A stretch of 42,894 nucleotides of DNA from Nocardia alni (GCF_019038435.1 NZ_JAGPOX010000079.1:1-42894); one strand, 5' to 3'; numbered from the stretch's first letter, positions 33,980 through 42,799 are shown. The notes: generated from the sequence alone by a model not told the origin. A program made the numbers and translations.

Positions 33980-35116
33980 ATGGTGTCGCCCGCCCGTAGC
34001 AGTTCTTCCCGCCGCCGACGGGATCATGCGGGGAAATTGGTCATCGGCAGTCTGATTCTGCTCGGTCTGGTCGCCAGCGCATTCCTGGTATTCAGCAGCA
34101 GCGTGCAATTGGTCCGGGTCGGTCTGGTGGCGGCGCTGTGGGCCGCGGTGATCGGCGCCATTGCCGCTACCCGCTACCGCCGCGAGGCCGCGGCCGACCA
34201 AGCGAAGGTGCACGACCTGCAGACGGTGTACGAGTTACAGCTCGAACGCGAGGTCACCGTGCGGCGCGAATACGAGCGCGGCATCGAGGCCCGGGTGCGC
34301 CAGGAGGTCGGTGCGGACGCCGGCGAGATGGCCGCGCTGCGCGCCGAGCTGACCGTGCTGCGCGAGAGTCTGCAGCGCCTGTTCGACGGCGATCTGCTCG
34401 TCGAACGTCCCGCCCTGCGTGCCGATGCGGTCCGCCTGCAGGAGTTGCCCGGTGCGTCCGCCGACTCGGCGAACGATAACCCGGAGGAAACGGACGGTTG
34501 GGACGCCTGGAGTTCGCCGGTGATTCCCCGCTATCCACTGACCCCGGTCTTCGAGCCGGACCACCCCGAGCCCCCGGCCTTCGCCAGCCCCGACGACGAG
34601 CCGGTCACGGCCGAGACCTCGGTGATCACCGCCGAGGATCTGGCGGCACTGGACGCGGACGAGGCGCGTGGCTCGGCCGACGACGCCGACGCCGATGCCG
34701 ACGCCGACGCCGAGCCGGTGCCGGGCGCCGATCCCGAGTGGTCGCCGTTCGGCTTCGAGCCGTTCGAGGCCGCCGGGCCGGATGAGGCGTCCACGCCGGA
34801 TTCGGAATCCCTGGAATCCATGGAAGCCGCGGAGTCCTCGGACGCCGATTCGCCGGATGCCGAGCCGTCCGAATCGCGGACGCCCACAGCCGCCGAGTCC
34901 TCGCGCTTCTCCTGGCTGTCCATACCCAAGCGGACGTCGCCGGCGCAGGAGGATCCGTCCACACGTCCGGTCCACACCGAGTCCACGCCGGTCGGAACAT
35001 CCACCTCCACCTCCCGCCGGCGCCGCCGTGCGGAGTCCGAGGAGGACTTTCCGGGCCGCAAGCTCTCGGTCGCCGAGATCATGGCCAATCTCCAGTCCGA
35101 GCGTGGCGCACGGTAG
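33980..35116 (+). CDS. DUF6779-like membrane protein with coiled coil (Rv3604c-like)
   Basis: The 378-aa protein has a basic N-terminus, two TM segments (about 20-40 and 45-62), a charged coiled-coil region (about 68-125), and a long acidic, low-complexity tail with a DADADADADAE run. It ends with the conserved RKLSVAEIMANLQSE motif, seen in other cell-envelope proteins of this order. Position equals Rv3604c. No enzymatic motif is seen; the coiled coil and motif suggest scaffolding. TACCCT (33967-33972) lies 7 nt before ATG 33980, giving a leaderless promoter. Confidence 0.75.
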   Translation: MVSPARSSSSRRRRDHAGKLVIGSLILLGLVASAFLVFSSSVQLVRVGLVAALWAAVIGAIAATRYRREAAADQAKVHDLQTVYELQLEREVTVRREYERGIEARVRQEVGADAGEMAALRAELTVLRESLQRLFDGDLLVERPALRADAVRLQELPGASADSANDNPEETDGWDAWSSPVIPRYPLTPVFEPDHPEPPAFASPDDEPVTAETSVITAEDLAALDADEARGSADDADADADADAEPVPGADPEWSPFGFEPFEAAGPDEASTPDSESLESMEAAESSDADSPDAEPSESRTPTAAESSRFSWLSIPKRTSPAQEDPSTRPVHTESTPVGTSTSTSRRRRRAESEEDFPGRKLSVAEIMANLQSERGAR

Positions 35117-35231
35117 TTAGCAATCTCACCAGGGCCTGGTCTGTCCCGGGCGAGAGCCGGGTCCTATTCTCGGTACGTAACGTCTGGTACCCGCGCATTC
35201 GCGGGACTGGAACTTTCTCGAGAGGACAACG

Positions 35232-36185
35232 GTGGCCTCGGATATGCCTGTGTCGCGGGCTGATCCTGCGCCCGCACGGCTGACGGTGGGAATCGTCTCG
35301 GCGGGACGCGTGGGTTCGGCACTGGGAGCGGCGCTCGAACGCGCCGGTCACGTCGTATTCGGCGTATCCGCCATCTCGGATGCGTCACTGCATCGCGCGC
35401 GTACGCGGCTGCCCGATTCGCAGATACTGCCGGCCGAGCAGGTCGCCGCACGCAGTGAGCTGCTCGTTCTGGCCGTGCCGGACACCGAGCTGGCGGGACT
35501 GGTGGCGGGCCTGGCGGCCGCGGGCGCGGTACGGGCCGGCACGATCGTGGTGCATACCTCGGGGGCCAACGGCATCGGCGTGCTCGCGCCGCTGGCCGAG
35601 CGGGGCGCGCTGCCGCTGGCCATTCACCCGGCGATGACCTTCACCGGTCACGACGAGGATCTCGCGCGCCTGGCCAACGCCTGTTTCGGCGTCACCGCGG
35701 CCGACGAGATCGGGTACGCGATCGCGCAGTCGCTGGTGATCGAGATGGGCGGGGAGCCGGTCCGGGTGGCGGAGGAGCACCGCACGCTCTACCACGCCGC
35801 ACTCGCACACGGCAGCAACCACCTGGTCACGCTGATCGTCGACGCGGTGGCGGCGCTGCGGGCCGCGCTCGCGGGTCCGGGGCTGCTGGGCCAGCAGGTG
35901 GTCGACGACGAGCCGAACGGTCTCGCCGAACGCATGCTCGCCCCGCTGGCCTCGGCGGCGTTGGACAACGCCCTGCGCCGCGGCCAGGGCGCACTGACCG
36001 GCCCGGTGGCGCGCGGTGACGTCGAGGCGGTGTCCGCGCACCTGGCCGCGCTGGCCGGCACCGACCCACGTCTGGCCGCCGGATATCGCGCGCTATCGCT
36101 GCGCACGGCCGAGCGGGCCGGGAAGAATCCCGCCCTGATCGATTTGCTGGATGATCGCGGGCGACAGGAAAGGAACGACCGATGA
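35232..36185 (+). CDS. Rossmann-like and DUF2520 domain protein (Rv3603c-like)
   Basis: The 317-aa protein has an N-terminal NAD(P)-binding fold (TVGIVSAGRVGSALGAALERAG) and a C-terminal helical DUF2520 part (HPAMTFTG through AALAHGSNHLVTLIVDA), an arrangement like ketopantoate reductase-type dehydrogenases. Because it always sits before panC, a role in pantothenate synthesis such as ketopantoate reduction has been suggested; this is not shown here. GTG 35232 has AGAGGA upstream. The stop overlaps the panC start as ATGA. Confidence 0.85.
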   Translation: MASDMPVSRADPAPARLTVGIVSAGRVGSALGAALERAGHVVFGVSAISDASLHRARTRLPDSQILPAEQVAARSELLVLAVPDTELAGLVAGLAAAGAVRAGTIVVHTSGANGIGVLAPLAERGALPLAIHPAMTFTGHDEDLARLANACFGVTAADEIGYAIAQSLVIEMGGEPVRVAEEHRTLYHAALAHGSNHLVTLIVDAVAALRAALAGPGLLGQQVVDDEPNGLAERMLAPLASAALDNALRRGQGALTGPVARGDVEAVSAHLAALAGTDPRLAAGYRALSLRTAERAGKNPALIDLLDDRGRQERNDR

Positions 36186-37108
36186 TCGATACCTCATTGC
36201 GTGGCGCGTACGTACCGGGCGAGCTGACCGTCCTGCACGATCCGGCGAAGCTCACCGCGGTGTCCACCGCCCTGCGTTCGGTGGGCCGCACGGTGGCGCT
36301 GGTGCCGACCATGGGCGCACTGCACGAGGGGCATCTGCACCTGGTCCGCCAGGCCCGGCGCACCAATCAGATCGTCATCGTCTCGATCTTCGTCAACCCG
36401 CTGCAATTCGGTGCGAACGAGGATCTGGACAAATACCCGCGCACCCTCGACGCCGACGTGGAGCTGCTGCGCGGCGAGGGGGTGGAGCTGGTGTTCGCGC
36501 CCAGCGCCGCCGACATGTATCCGGACGGCCCGCGCACCATGGTGCAGCCGGGGCCGCTCGGCGCGGAACTCGAAGGGGCGAGCCGGCCGACGCATTTCGC
36601 CGGCATGCTGACCGTGGTGAACAAGCTGCTGCAGATCGCCCGCCCGCACGAGGCGTACTTCGGCGAGAAGGATTACCAGCAGCTCACCCTCATCCGGCAA
36701 TCGGTGCGGGACCTGAATGTCGATGTGCGGATCGTCCCGGTGGCCACCGTCCGCGAGCACGACGGCCTGGCCATGTCCTCGCGCAACCGCTACCTCGATC
36801 CGGTCCAGCGAGACCTGGCGACCACGCTCTCGGCGGCCCTGACCGCCGGCCGTCACGCCGCGGGCCTGGGCCCGGACGGGGTGCTGGCCGCCGCGCGCGC
36901 CGTACTCGACGGCGCACCGGATATCGAGGTCGACTATCTGGAACTGCGCGGCGCGGACCTGGGCCCGATTCCGGGCAGCGGCAACGCCCGCCTGCTCGTC
37001 GCCGCCCGGGTCGGCGCCACTCGCCTGATCGACAACATGGCGGTGACGGTCGGCGCCGACATCGACGGCCATCCGACCACCCCCGAAACCGCCGCGGCCC
37101 TGCGTTAG
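36182..37108 (+). CDS. panC: pantothenate synthetase
   Basis: The 308-aa enzyme shows PTMGALHEGHLHLV with the HIGH-like motif, FVNPLQFG, GEKDYQQL and SSRNRYL, which form the ATP and pantoate sites of the nucleotidyltransferase superfamily. It joins pantoate and beta-alanine with ATP. ATG 36182 overlaps the DUF2520 gene's stop by 4 nt. panD follows after 12 nt. Confidence 0.97.
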   Translation: MIDTSLRGAYVPGELTVLHDPAKLTAVSTALRSVGRTVALVPTMGALHEGHLHLVRQARRTNQIVIVSIFVNPLQFGANEDLDKYPRTLDADVELLRGEGVELVFAPSAADMYPDGPRTMVQPGPLGAELEGASRPTHFAGMLTVVNKLLQIARPHEAYFGEKDYQQLTLIRQSVRDLNVDVRIVPVATVREHDGLAMSSRNRYLDPVQRDLATTLSAALTAGRHAAGLGPDGVLAAARAVLDGAPDIEVDYLELRGADLGPIPGSGNARLLVAARVGATRLIDNMAVTVGADIDGHPTTPETAAALR

Positions 37109-37120
37109 GAAAGACGAACC

Positions 37121-37540
37121 ATGTTGCGCACCATGATGAAATCGAAGATTCACCGCGCCACGGTGACCCACGCCGATCTGCACTACGTCGGCTCGGTGAC
37201 CGTGGATCCGGACCTGATGGACGCCGCCGATCTGCTGGAGGGCGAACAGGTCTGCATCGTCGACATCGATAACGGCGCCCGTCTGGAGACCTACGTCATC
37301 GCCGGGCAACGCGGCTCCGGCGTGATCGGAATCAACGGCGCCGCAGCACACCTGGTACATCCGGGCGATCTTGTGATCCTGATCGCGTACGGCATGATGG
37401 ACGAGGCCGAACTGCGCGAGTACGCCCCGCGGGTGGTCTTCGTGGACGAGCAGAACCGGCAGGTGGACCTCGGCAGCGACCCGGCGCACGCACCCGAGGG
37501 ATCGGGGCTGACGTCCCCTCGCTCGCTGACCCCGGCGTGA
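37121..37540 (+). CDS. panD: aspartate 1-decarboxylase
   Basis: The 139-aa proenzyme has the autocleavage site Gly24-Ser25 in LHYVGSVTVD, which makes the pyruvoyl group, and the conserved INGAAAHLVHPGDLVILIAYG. It makes beta-alanine for PanC. ATG 37121 with GGAAAGACG upstream. The C-terminal tail (about 115-139) is longer than in enterobacteria, as in mycobacteria. coaX follows after 13 nt. Confidence 0.97.
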   Translation: MLRTMMKSKIHRATVTHADLHYVGSVTVDPDLMDAADLLEGEQVCIVDIDNGARLETYVIAGQRGSGVIGINGAAAHLVHPGDLVILIAYGMMDEAELREYAPRVVFVDEQNRQVDLGSDPAHAPEGSGLTSPRSLTPA

Positions 37541-37553
37541 CGGAGGCCGGGCG

Positions 37554-38387
37554 ATGCTGCTGACCATCGATGTGCGCAACACCAGTATCGAGATCGGGCT
37601 GTTCTCCGGTAGCGGTGACCACGCCACGCTGGAGCGGACCTGGCGCATACACACCAACCAGCAGCTGACCGCCGACGAGTTCGCGATGCAGGTACGCGGG
37701 CTGATCGGCGAACGCATCGATCAGGTGATCGGGGTGGCGGCGCTCTCGACGGTGCCGCCGGTGCTGCGCGAGTTGCGCGACATGATGAGCGGCTATTGGA
37801 GCCATGTGCCGCATGTGCTGGTCGAGCCGGGCGTGCGCACGGGAATTCCACTGCTGGTCGACAATCCCAAGGAGGTGGGGGCGGACCGCATCGTGAACTG
37901 TCTGGCGGCCTATCACCGCTACAACTCCGCGGCGATCGTGGTCGATTTCGGCAGTGCCATCTGTGTGGATCTGGTGTCCGCCAAAGGGGAGTTCCTGGGC
38001 GGCTGCATCGCACCGGGTGTGGAGATCTCCACCGAGGCGCTGGTGGCGCGCACGGCGCTGCGCCGCATAGAGCTGGCCCGGCCGCGGTCGGTGGTCGGCA
38101 AGAACAGCATGGAATGTATGCAGGCCGGGGCGATATTCGGCTTCGCGGGCCTGGTCGACGGCCTGGTCGACCGGATCCGCGACGAGTTCGACGAATTCGC
38201 CGGTGACGATGTCGCGGTGGTCGCGACCGGTGCGAACGCGCCCCTGATCGTGCCGGAATCCGAGACCATCGACCGCCACGAACCACATCTGACCCATGAG
38301 GGCCTGCGCGTGGTGTACGAGCGCAACCAGCAACGTCGCAGCCCGCCTCCCCGCGGCTCAGGCCAGACTGGCGTGCGGCACCAGTAG
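37554..38387 (+). CDS. coaX: type III pantothenate kinase
   Basis: The 277-aa protein has the CoaX blocks: DVRNTSIEIGLFSG (phosphate loop, with Arg where many have Gly), EPGVRTGIPLLVDNPKEVG, GADRIVNCLAAY and VVDFGSAICVDLVSAKGEF. It is an ASKHA-fold kinase for the first step from pantothenate to CoA. The Arg and the SAIC form also occur in the M. tuberculosis protein as I recall it, so they are probably not lesions. ATG 37554 follows panD. Confidence 0.93.
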   Translation: MLLTIDVRNTSIEIGLFSGSGDHATLERTWRIHTNQQLTADEFAMQVRGLIGERIDQVIGVAALSTVPPVLRELRDMMSGYWSHVPHVLVEPGVRTGIPLLVDNPKEVGADRIVNCLAAYHRYNSAAIVVDFGSAICVDLVSAKGEFLGGCIAPGVEISTEALVARTALRRIELARPRSVVGKNSMECMQAGAIFGFAGLVDGLVDRIRDEFDEFAGDDVAVVATGANAPLIVPESETIDRHEPHLTHEGLRVVYERNQQRRSPPPRGSGQTGVRHQ

Positions 38388-38521
38388 CGTTGGCGGACGG
38401 CGGGAAGTCGGTGGCCGTCTCAGCCCGTACCCGGTGAGTTACCCGGACCGTACGAAATCAGCGGTTCCGCCGAGCAGAAGGAATCGGTGGCGATGGAGAT
38501 GTGGCGTATCCGACAGGGTAG

Positions 38522-38549
38522 TTGCGCGATCCGTGGGTGCTGTTAGACT
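38522..38549 (+). promoter_or_regulatory. promoter of the cysteine leader peptide operon
   Basis: TTGCGC (38522-38527) and TAGACT (38544-38549) with a 16-nt spacer. Transcription should start 7 nt after the -10 box, on the G of the leader peptide's GTG, so the leader is a leaderless ORF. The 170 nt between coaX and this promoter hold no gene. Confidence 0.7.
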
Positions 38550-38556
38550 TCGGCTC

Positions 38557-38598
38557 GTGTCCTACCGCGTGAGCATCCAGGAGTGTTGTCGAGGCTGA
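38557..38598 (+). CDS. leaderless Cys-Cys leader peptide (cysteine attenuator uORF)
   Basis: Fourteen codons from GTG 38557 to TGA 38596-38598 encode VSYRVSIQECCRG. The 5' end of the ORF coincides with the predicted transcription start. Two adjacent TGT codons (38584-38589) stand four codons before the stop, where the RNA starts to fold into the hairpin beginning at 38590. Leaderless Cys-rich short ORFs acting as cysteine-sensitive attenuators are described in mycobacteria, and the downstream genes are cysteine dioxygenase and rhodanese. This is direct sequence evidence plus family knowledge; function is inferred. Confidence 0.8.
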   Translation: MSYRVSIQECCRG

Positions 38599-38667
38599 TT
38601 CGCCTCGGCAGTTGTCGGGGCTTCGTCTCTGCCCCCGACCGCCACACTTCTTCTGGAGTTTCGCCTC
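38589..38667 (+). promoter_or_regulatory. cysteine attenuator with alternative hairpins
   Basis: Three stems compete. Stem A pairs CGAGGC (38590-38595, next to the Cys codons) with GCCTCG (38602-38607). Stem B pairs GTCGGGG (38614-38620) with CCCCGAC (38633-38639). Stem C, GGCAG (38607-38611) with CTGCC (38629-38633), excludes both. GAGGC (38591-38595) can also pair with GCCTC (38663-38667) just before the start codon. GGAG (38655-38658) is the ribosome-binding site of the next gene. Confidence 0.55.
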
Positions 38668-39270
38668 ATGCGTACTTCTGCCGTCACCCTTTCCTCGCAG
38701 CATCTGCCGCGCAATTCCCGGCTGCCCGCCGAGATCACCGAGCGTGGGGTCGCCTCGGCGCTGCCCACCCGGCTTCGCCCGGCCGATCTGCTGCGCCTGA
38801 CCGATGAGGGCGCCGAGGACGTCCTGGCCGGTCGATACGACCACCTGTTACCCGAGGGCGGCCTGTGGCCCACCGAAGAGCGATGGGCCACAAGACTTCT
38901 CGCCGATGACGAGGTCGACATCTGGCTGATCAGCTGGGTGCCGGACCGATCCACCGAACTGCACGATCACGCCGGATCGCTGGGCGCGCTCACCGTGCTC
39001 AGCGGTGCGCTCTCGGAATTCCGTTGGAACGGCAAGGAATTGCGCGGGCGCACGCTGTCGGCCGGAGATCAGGCCGCATTTCCGCTCGGCTGGGTGCACG
39101 ACGTCGTGCGCGCACCCGGCCCGATCGCGGGCCCGGCGGATCCGACGCTGTCCGTGCACGCGTATTCACCACCCCTGTCAGCCATGTCCTATTACGAGGT
39201 CACCGGTCACGGCACGCTGCGCCGCAGCCGGACCGTACTCACCGATCAGCCGGAAGGCCCTGTGAAATGA
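38668..39270 (+). CDS. cysteine dioxygenase family protein
   Basis: The 200-aa cupin has the iron-binding His triad, His99 and His101 in ELHDHAGSLGA and His144 in GWVHDVV, as in cysteine dioxygenase. It should oxidise cysteine to cysteine sulfinate. ATG 38668 has GGAG 9 nt upstream, and the gene follows a Cys-Cys leader peptide and attenuator. The stop overlaps the rhodanese start (ATGA), so the two are coupled. The N-terminal 50 residues are an extension relative to the cupin core. Another thiol substrate (3-mercaptopropionate-type) cannot be ruled out. Confidence 0.85.
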   Translation: MRTSAVTLSSQHLPRNSRLPAEITERGVASALPTRLRPADLLRLTDEGAEDVLAGRYDHLLPEGGLWPTEERWATRLLADDEVDIWLISWVPDRSTELHDHAGSLGALTVLSGALSEFRWNGKELRGRTLSAGDQAAFPLGWVHDVVRAPGPIAGPADPTLSVHAYSPPLSAMSYYEVTGHGTLRRSRTVLTDQPEGPVK

Positions 39271-39698
39271 CCCATGTGACGATCGATCGCATGCTCGACG
39301 AGGCACGCGCGACGTTGACTCGGATCTACGCGTTCGAATTGCCGCAGGCGGTCGAGCGCGGTGCGGTACTGGTCGACATTCGACCGCAGGCGCAGCGGGT
39401 GAAAGAGGGCACGTTACCGGGCGCGCTGGTGATCGAACGCAATGTGCTGGAGTGGCGGCTGGATCCGACCAGTTCCGCGCGCTTGGCGCTGGCCGCGAAC
39501 CACGACGTGGAATGGGTCGTGGTGTGCTCCGAGGGTTATACCTCCAGCCTGGCCGCGGCATCCCTGCAGCGGCTGGGATTGCACCGCGCCACCGATCTGG
39601 TCGGCGGATATCAGGCGCTGAAGGCGGCCGGACTCCTGTCGGCGGCGGCGGGCGCACCGCACTTCGCGCGCACGATGGGCGACTTGGTTTCGTTGTAA
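39267..39698 (+). CDS. rhodanese-like sulfurtransferase
   Basis: The 143-aa single-domain rhodanese has the active-site loop Cys87-SEGYTSS and the family fold markers VLVDIRP (35-41) and GALVIERNVLEW. It transfers sulfane sulfur from a persulfide or thiosulfate to an acceptor. ATG 39267 overlaps the cysteine dioxygenase stop. Pairing with cysteine dioxygenase suggests disposal of excess cysteine or of persulfides formed from it. The gap to lysS (39699-39860) shows no gene. Confidence 0.88.
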   Translation: MTHVTIDRMLDEARATLTRIYAFELPQAVERGAVLVDIRPQAQRVKEGTLPGALVIERNVLEWRLDPTSSARLALAANHDVEWVVVCSEGYTSSLAAASLQRLGLHRATDLVGGYQALKAAGLLSAAAGAPHFARTMGDLVSL

Positions 39699-39860
39699 TT
39701 TACCCGAATAGCCGGGCGGCACAGTCGTTTTCGCGCCGGTGTCCGTATTATCGCATTTCCGGCGCGTTTCGCGTCGCGGATAACGCGGCGTCGGCGGGTG
39801 GTCGAGAATTGACATCGACCGGTGCGTTAAAGCATTTCCCGCACACGATAGGGTAGGCGT

Positions 39861-41432
39861 GTGAGCTCCCCGAACACCCCTTCATCCGGCCGGGCCGCGG
39901 GCACGAATCCCGCGGGACAAAGCCGTCCCGCCGCAGCGGAAGTCGACGTACCCGAGCAGATGCGGATTCGCCGGGAGAAGCGGGAACGGCTGCTCGAGCA
40001 GGGCGTGCAACCCTATCCGGTAGTGGTGCCGCGCACACATACCCTCGCGGAAATTCGGGCCGCCTATCCGGACCTGGAACCGGATACCCCGACGGGGCTG
40101 GTCGTCGGCGTGGCCGCGCGCGTCATTTACGTCCGCAATACCGGCAAGCTGTGTTTCGCCACCCTGCAGGACGGTGACGGCACGAAGTTGCAGGCGATGA
40201 TCAGCCTGAACGGTGTCGGGGCCGATGCGCTGGCCGCCTGGAAGACCGATGTCGACCTTGCCGACTTCGTATTCGTGCACGGTGAGGTAATCTCTTCGCG
40301 CACCGGTGAATTGAGCGTCATGGCCGATTCCTGGTCGATGGCGGCCAAGGCGCTTCGCCCACTTCCGGTCGCGCACAAGGAGATGAGCGAGGAATCGCGC
40401 GTCCGCCAGCGTTATGTCGATCTGATCGTGCGGCCGGAGGCGCGGTTCATGGCGCGGACCCGGGTCAAGGCCGTGCTGGCGCTGCGAAATGCGTTGGAGC
40501 GCAGGGGTTTTCTGGAAGTCGAGACCCCGATGCTGCAAACCCTGCACGGCGGCGCCGCGGCGCGGCCCTTCGTCACTCATTCCAATGCCCTGGATATCGA
40601 TCTGTACCTGCGTATCGCGCCGGAACTGTTCCTCAAGCGCTGTGTGGTCGGCGGTATCGAGAAGGTCTTCGAGATCAACCGCAACTTCCGCAACGAGGGG
40701 GCGGATTCCACGCATTCGCCGGAGTTTGCCATGTTGGAAACCTACGAGGCGTACGGGACCTATGACGATTCCGCGCTGATGATGCGTGAATTGATCCAGG
40801 AGGTGGCGCAGGAGGTCTTCGGCACCCAGGTGGTCACCCTGGCCGACGGCACCGAATACGACCTCGGTGGTGAGTGGAACACCGTGGAGATGTACCCGTC
40901 GTTGTCGGACTCCCTCGGTGTGCGGGTCACCCCGGAAACCACGGTGCCGGAATTGCTGGCGCTGGCCGAGCGGGTGGGTCTGGAAATTCCCGAGGGCAAG
41001 GTCACCGCGTATGGCCATGGGAAGCTCGTCGAGGAACTGTGGGAGCACGTGTACGGCGACAAGCTGTACGCGCCGACTTTCGTCCGCGATTTTCCGGTGG
41101 AGACCTCGCCGCTGACCCGGCAGCATCGCAGCAAGCCCGGCGTGACCGAGAAGTGGGATCTCTACGTGCGCGGGTTCGAGTTGGCAACGGGCTATTCGGA
41201 ACTCGTTGATCCGGTGATTCAGCGGGAGCGGTTCATCGATCAGGCCCGTTTGGCCGCGGCCGGTGACGACGAGGCGATGCGGCTGGACGAGGACTTCCTC
41301 GCGGCGATGGAACACGGCATGCCGCCTACTACCGGTACCGGTATGGGAATCGACAGGTTGCTGATGGCGCTGACCGGTCACGGAATCCGAGAAACGATAC
41401 TGTTCCCAATTGTGCGTCCGACCTCTCGCTGA
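39861..41432 (+). CDS. lysS: lysine--tRNA ligase, class II
   Basis: The 523-aa enzyme has an OB-fold anticodon-binding domain (about 75-175; VAARVIYVRNTGKLCFATLQ) and the class II catalytic core with motif 1, VETPMLQ, motif 2, FEINRNFRNEG, and motif 3, GTGMGIDRLLM. It charges tRNA(Lys). GTG 39861 is preceded by TAGGGT (39849-39854) with a 6-nt spacer, so the transcript is leaderless. The first 30 residues are Ser/Pro/Gly-rich and not part of the fold. Position upstream of lsr2 equals Rv3598c. Confidence 0.96.
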   Translation: MSSPNTPSSGRAAGTNPAGQSRPAAAEVDVPEQMRIRREKRERLLEQGVQPYPVVVPRTHTLAEIRAAYPDLEPDTPTGLVVGVAARVIYVRNTGKLCFATLQDGDGTKLQAMISLNGVGADALAAWKTDVDLADFVFVHGEVISSRTGELSVMADSWSMAAKALRPLPVAHKEMSEESRVRQRYVDLIVRPEARFMARTRVKAVLALRNALERRGFLEVETPMLQTLHGGAAARPFVTHSNALDIDLYLRIAPELFLKRCVVGGIEKVFEINRNFRNEGADSTHSPEFAMLETYEAYGTYDDSALMMRELIQEVAQEVFGTQVVTLADGTEYDLGGEWNTVEMYPSLSDSLGVRVTPETTVPELLALAERVGLEIPEGKVTAYGHGKLVEELWEHVYGDKLYAPTFVRDFPVETSPLTRQHRSKPGVTEKWDLYVRGFELATGYSELVDPVIQRERFIDQARLAAAGDDEAMRLDEDFLAAMEHGMPPTTGTGMGIDRLLMALTGHGIRETILFPIVRPTSR

Positions 41433-41462
41433 GCGCCTCTGGATTCATTGTCGAATCTCGAC

Positions 41463-41490
41463 TTGGAAATTTCGGAATTAGAGGTATTCT
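41463..41490 (+). promoter_or_regulatory. likely lsr2 promoter
   Basis: TTGGAA (41463-41468) and TATTCT (41485-41490) with a 16-nt spacer lie in an AT-rich stretch (about 41440-41515), unusual here, 57 nt before the lsr2 start. Lsr2 prefers AT-rich DNA, so it may bind its own promoter. Confidence 0.5.
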
Positions 41491-41547
41491 CGACTCGGGT
41501 ATCGGCCTAGTATGCGGGTCGCACGATTTCGAGAGGACGTTCATCTC

Positions 41548-41913
41548 ATGGCAAAGAAGGTCACCGTTAGCCTGATCGACGATGTCGATGGGGAGTCCAA
41601 CGCGGACGAGACCATCGAGTTTGCGATCGACGGTGTTTCATACGAGATCGACTTGTCTCAGGCAAACGCGGAGAAGCTGCGCGGTGGCTTGGAAACATGG
41701 GTCGCCAACGCGCGCCGCGTGAGTGGCCGGCGTCGCACCAAGTCCGCGGGTTTGAGCACTGGTGCGCCCAAGAGCCGGGTGTCGATGGACCGCGAGCAGA
41801 GCGCGGCAATTCGTGAATGGGCGCGGCGCAAGGGGCACAAGGTGTCGGCCCGCGGTCGTATCTCGGCCGACATTACCGAGGCGTACAACAAGGAAGTCGG
41901 CCGCACCAACTAG
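41548..41913 (+). CDS. lsr2: nucleoid-associated protein Lsr2
   Basis: The 121-aa protein starts MAKKVTVSLIDDVDGESNAD, with the dimerising N-terminal domain and a C-terminal domain holding the AT-hook-like Arg-Gly-Arg at 102-104 (SARGRISADI). It is a xenogeneic silencer that bridges AT-rich DNA, like H-NS. ATG 41548 with GAGAGGA upstream gives the family N-terminus; an in-frame ATG at 41512 would add 12 residues and is rejected. A strong terminator follows. Confidence 0.97.
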   Translation: MAKKVTVSLIDDVDGESNADETIEFAIDGVSYEIDLSQANAEKLRGGLETWVANARRVSGRRRTKSAGLSTGAPKSRVSMDREQSAAIREWARRKGHKVSARGRISADITEAYNKEVGRTN

Positions 41914-41954
41914 TAAGTGGTGCGCGCGTGGAACAAGACCGATTGTTCCATTTC

Positions 41955-42006
41955 GCCGCTGCCGTCCGGAGGAATCGTGCGACGTCCGGACGGCAGCGGC
42001 GTTTTC
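41955..42006 (+). terminator. lsr2 terminator
   Basis: GCCGCTGCCGTCCGGA and TCCGGACGGCAGCGGC form a perfect 16-bp stem with a 14-nt loop, followed by GTTTTC. It is a strong intrinsic terminator 41 nt after the lsr2 stop. Confidence 0.9.
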
Positions 42007-42088
42007 ATACATATCGGATATAACCGAGGAACGGTGTTCGGCGGGTTCGTTCACGGCGATCTTGCTCGGTCTCCGGGCACGCGGCACC

Positions 42089-42760
42089 ATGGAATCTGTG
42101 CAAGAACAGTCGCAGGCGGACGGGCAGGGGATCGAGGTGAGTGAGGTACGCGAGTCGTTTCTGCGCTTCGCCGACGACACTGGGCGTCAGCAGGAGTTGA
42201 TGCTCAGCCCCGACAGGCAGCGGATCACCATCGGACGCTCGCCGCAGGCGGATCTCACGCTGTCCTGGGATGCCGAGGTCTCGCGTCTGCACGCCTCGGT
42301 GGAATATCTGGGCGCGCAGTGGACGATCGTGGACGACGGCCTGTCGCGCAACGGCACCTTCGTCAACGGCGAACGGCTGGCCGGGCGGCGCAGGCTGATT
42401 GCCGGAGACCGGATTCGCATGGGCACCTCCATGGTCTCGTTCCACGACTTCAGCGGCGTATCGGACGATGCGACCCGTACCTCCGCCGCCTCGTTCCCCA
42501 CGCTGCGCTCGCTGACCGATACCCAGCGCGCGGTGCTGATCGCGCTGTGCCGCCCCTACAAGAACAACGCCGAATTCGCCACGCCCGCCTCGAACCAGCA
42601 GATCGCCGACGAGCTGTTCCTGAGCGTGGACGCCATCAAAACCCATCTGCGCACGCTGTTCTCGAAGTTCGGGGTGGAGGACCTGCCGCAGAACCAGAAG
42701 CGGGTTCGCTTGGCGGCGCTCGCGTTGCAGAGCGGCATCATCGCCGACCGCGACCTGTAG
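42089..42760 (+). CDS. FHA domain protein with C-terminal LuxR-like helix-turn-helix
   Basis: The 223-aa protein carries an FHA phosphothreonine-binding domain (residues about 40-120: ITIGRSPQADLTL, SRLHASVEY, NGTFVNGERL) and a C-terminal LuxR-type helix-turn-helix (about 145-205: SNQQIADELFLSVDAIKTHLR, then TLFSKFGV). It likely links Ser/Thr kinase signalling to transcription; a link with the kinase pair at 17223-21859 is only speculation. ATG 42089 is used; GTG 42098 is an alternative. No clear ribosome-binding site. Confidence 0.82.
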   Translation: MESVQEQSQADGQGIEVSEVRESFLRFADDTGRQQELMLSPDRQRITIGRSPQADLTLSWDAEVSRLHASVEYLGAQWTIVDDGLSRNGTFVNGERLAGRRRLIAGDRIRMGTSMVSFHDFSGVSDDATRTSAASFPTLRSLTDTQRAVLIALCRPYKNNAEFATPASNQQIADELFLSVDAIKTHLRTLFSKFGVEDLPQNQKRVRLAALALQSGIIADRDL

Positions 42761-42761
42761 C

Positions 42762-42799
42762 TGTATTTTTGGCCTCCGCTTCGCTGCTGTGTCTTTGGC
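42762..42799. repeat. dispersed GGCCTCCGCTTCGCT repeat, two copies
   Basis: GGCCTCCGCTTCGCT occurs twice, near 42767 and 42789, each preceded by a T run. Its reverse complement, AGCGAAGCGGAGGCC, is in the folB N-terminal extension at 32306-32320. Confidence 0.7.
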
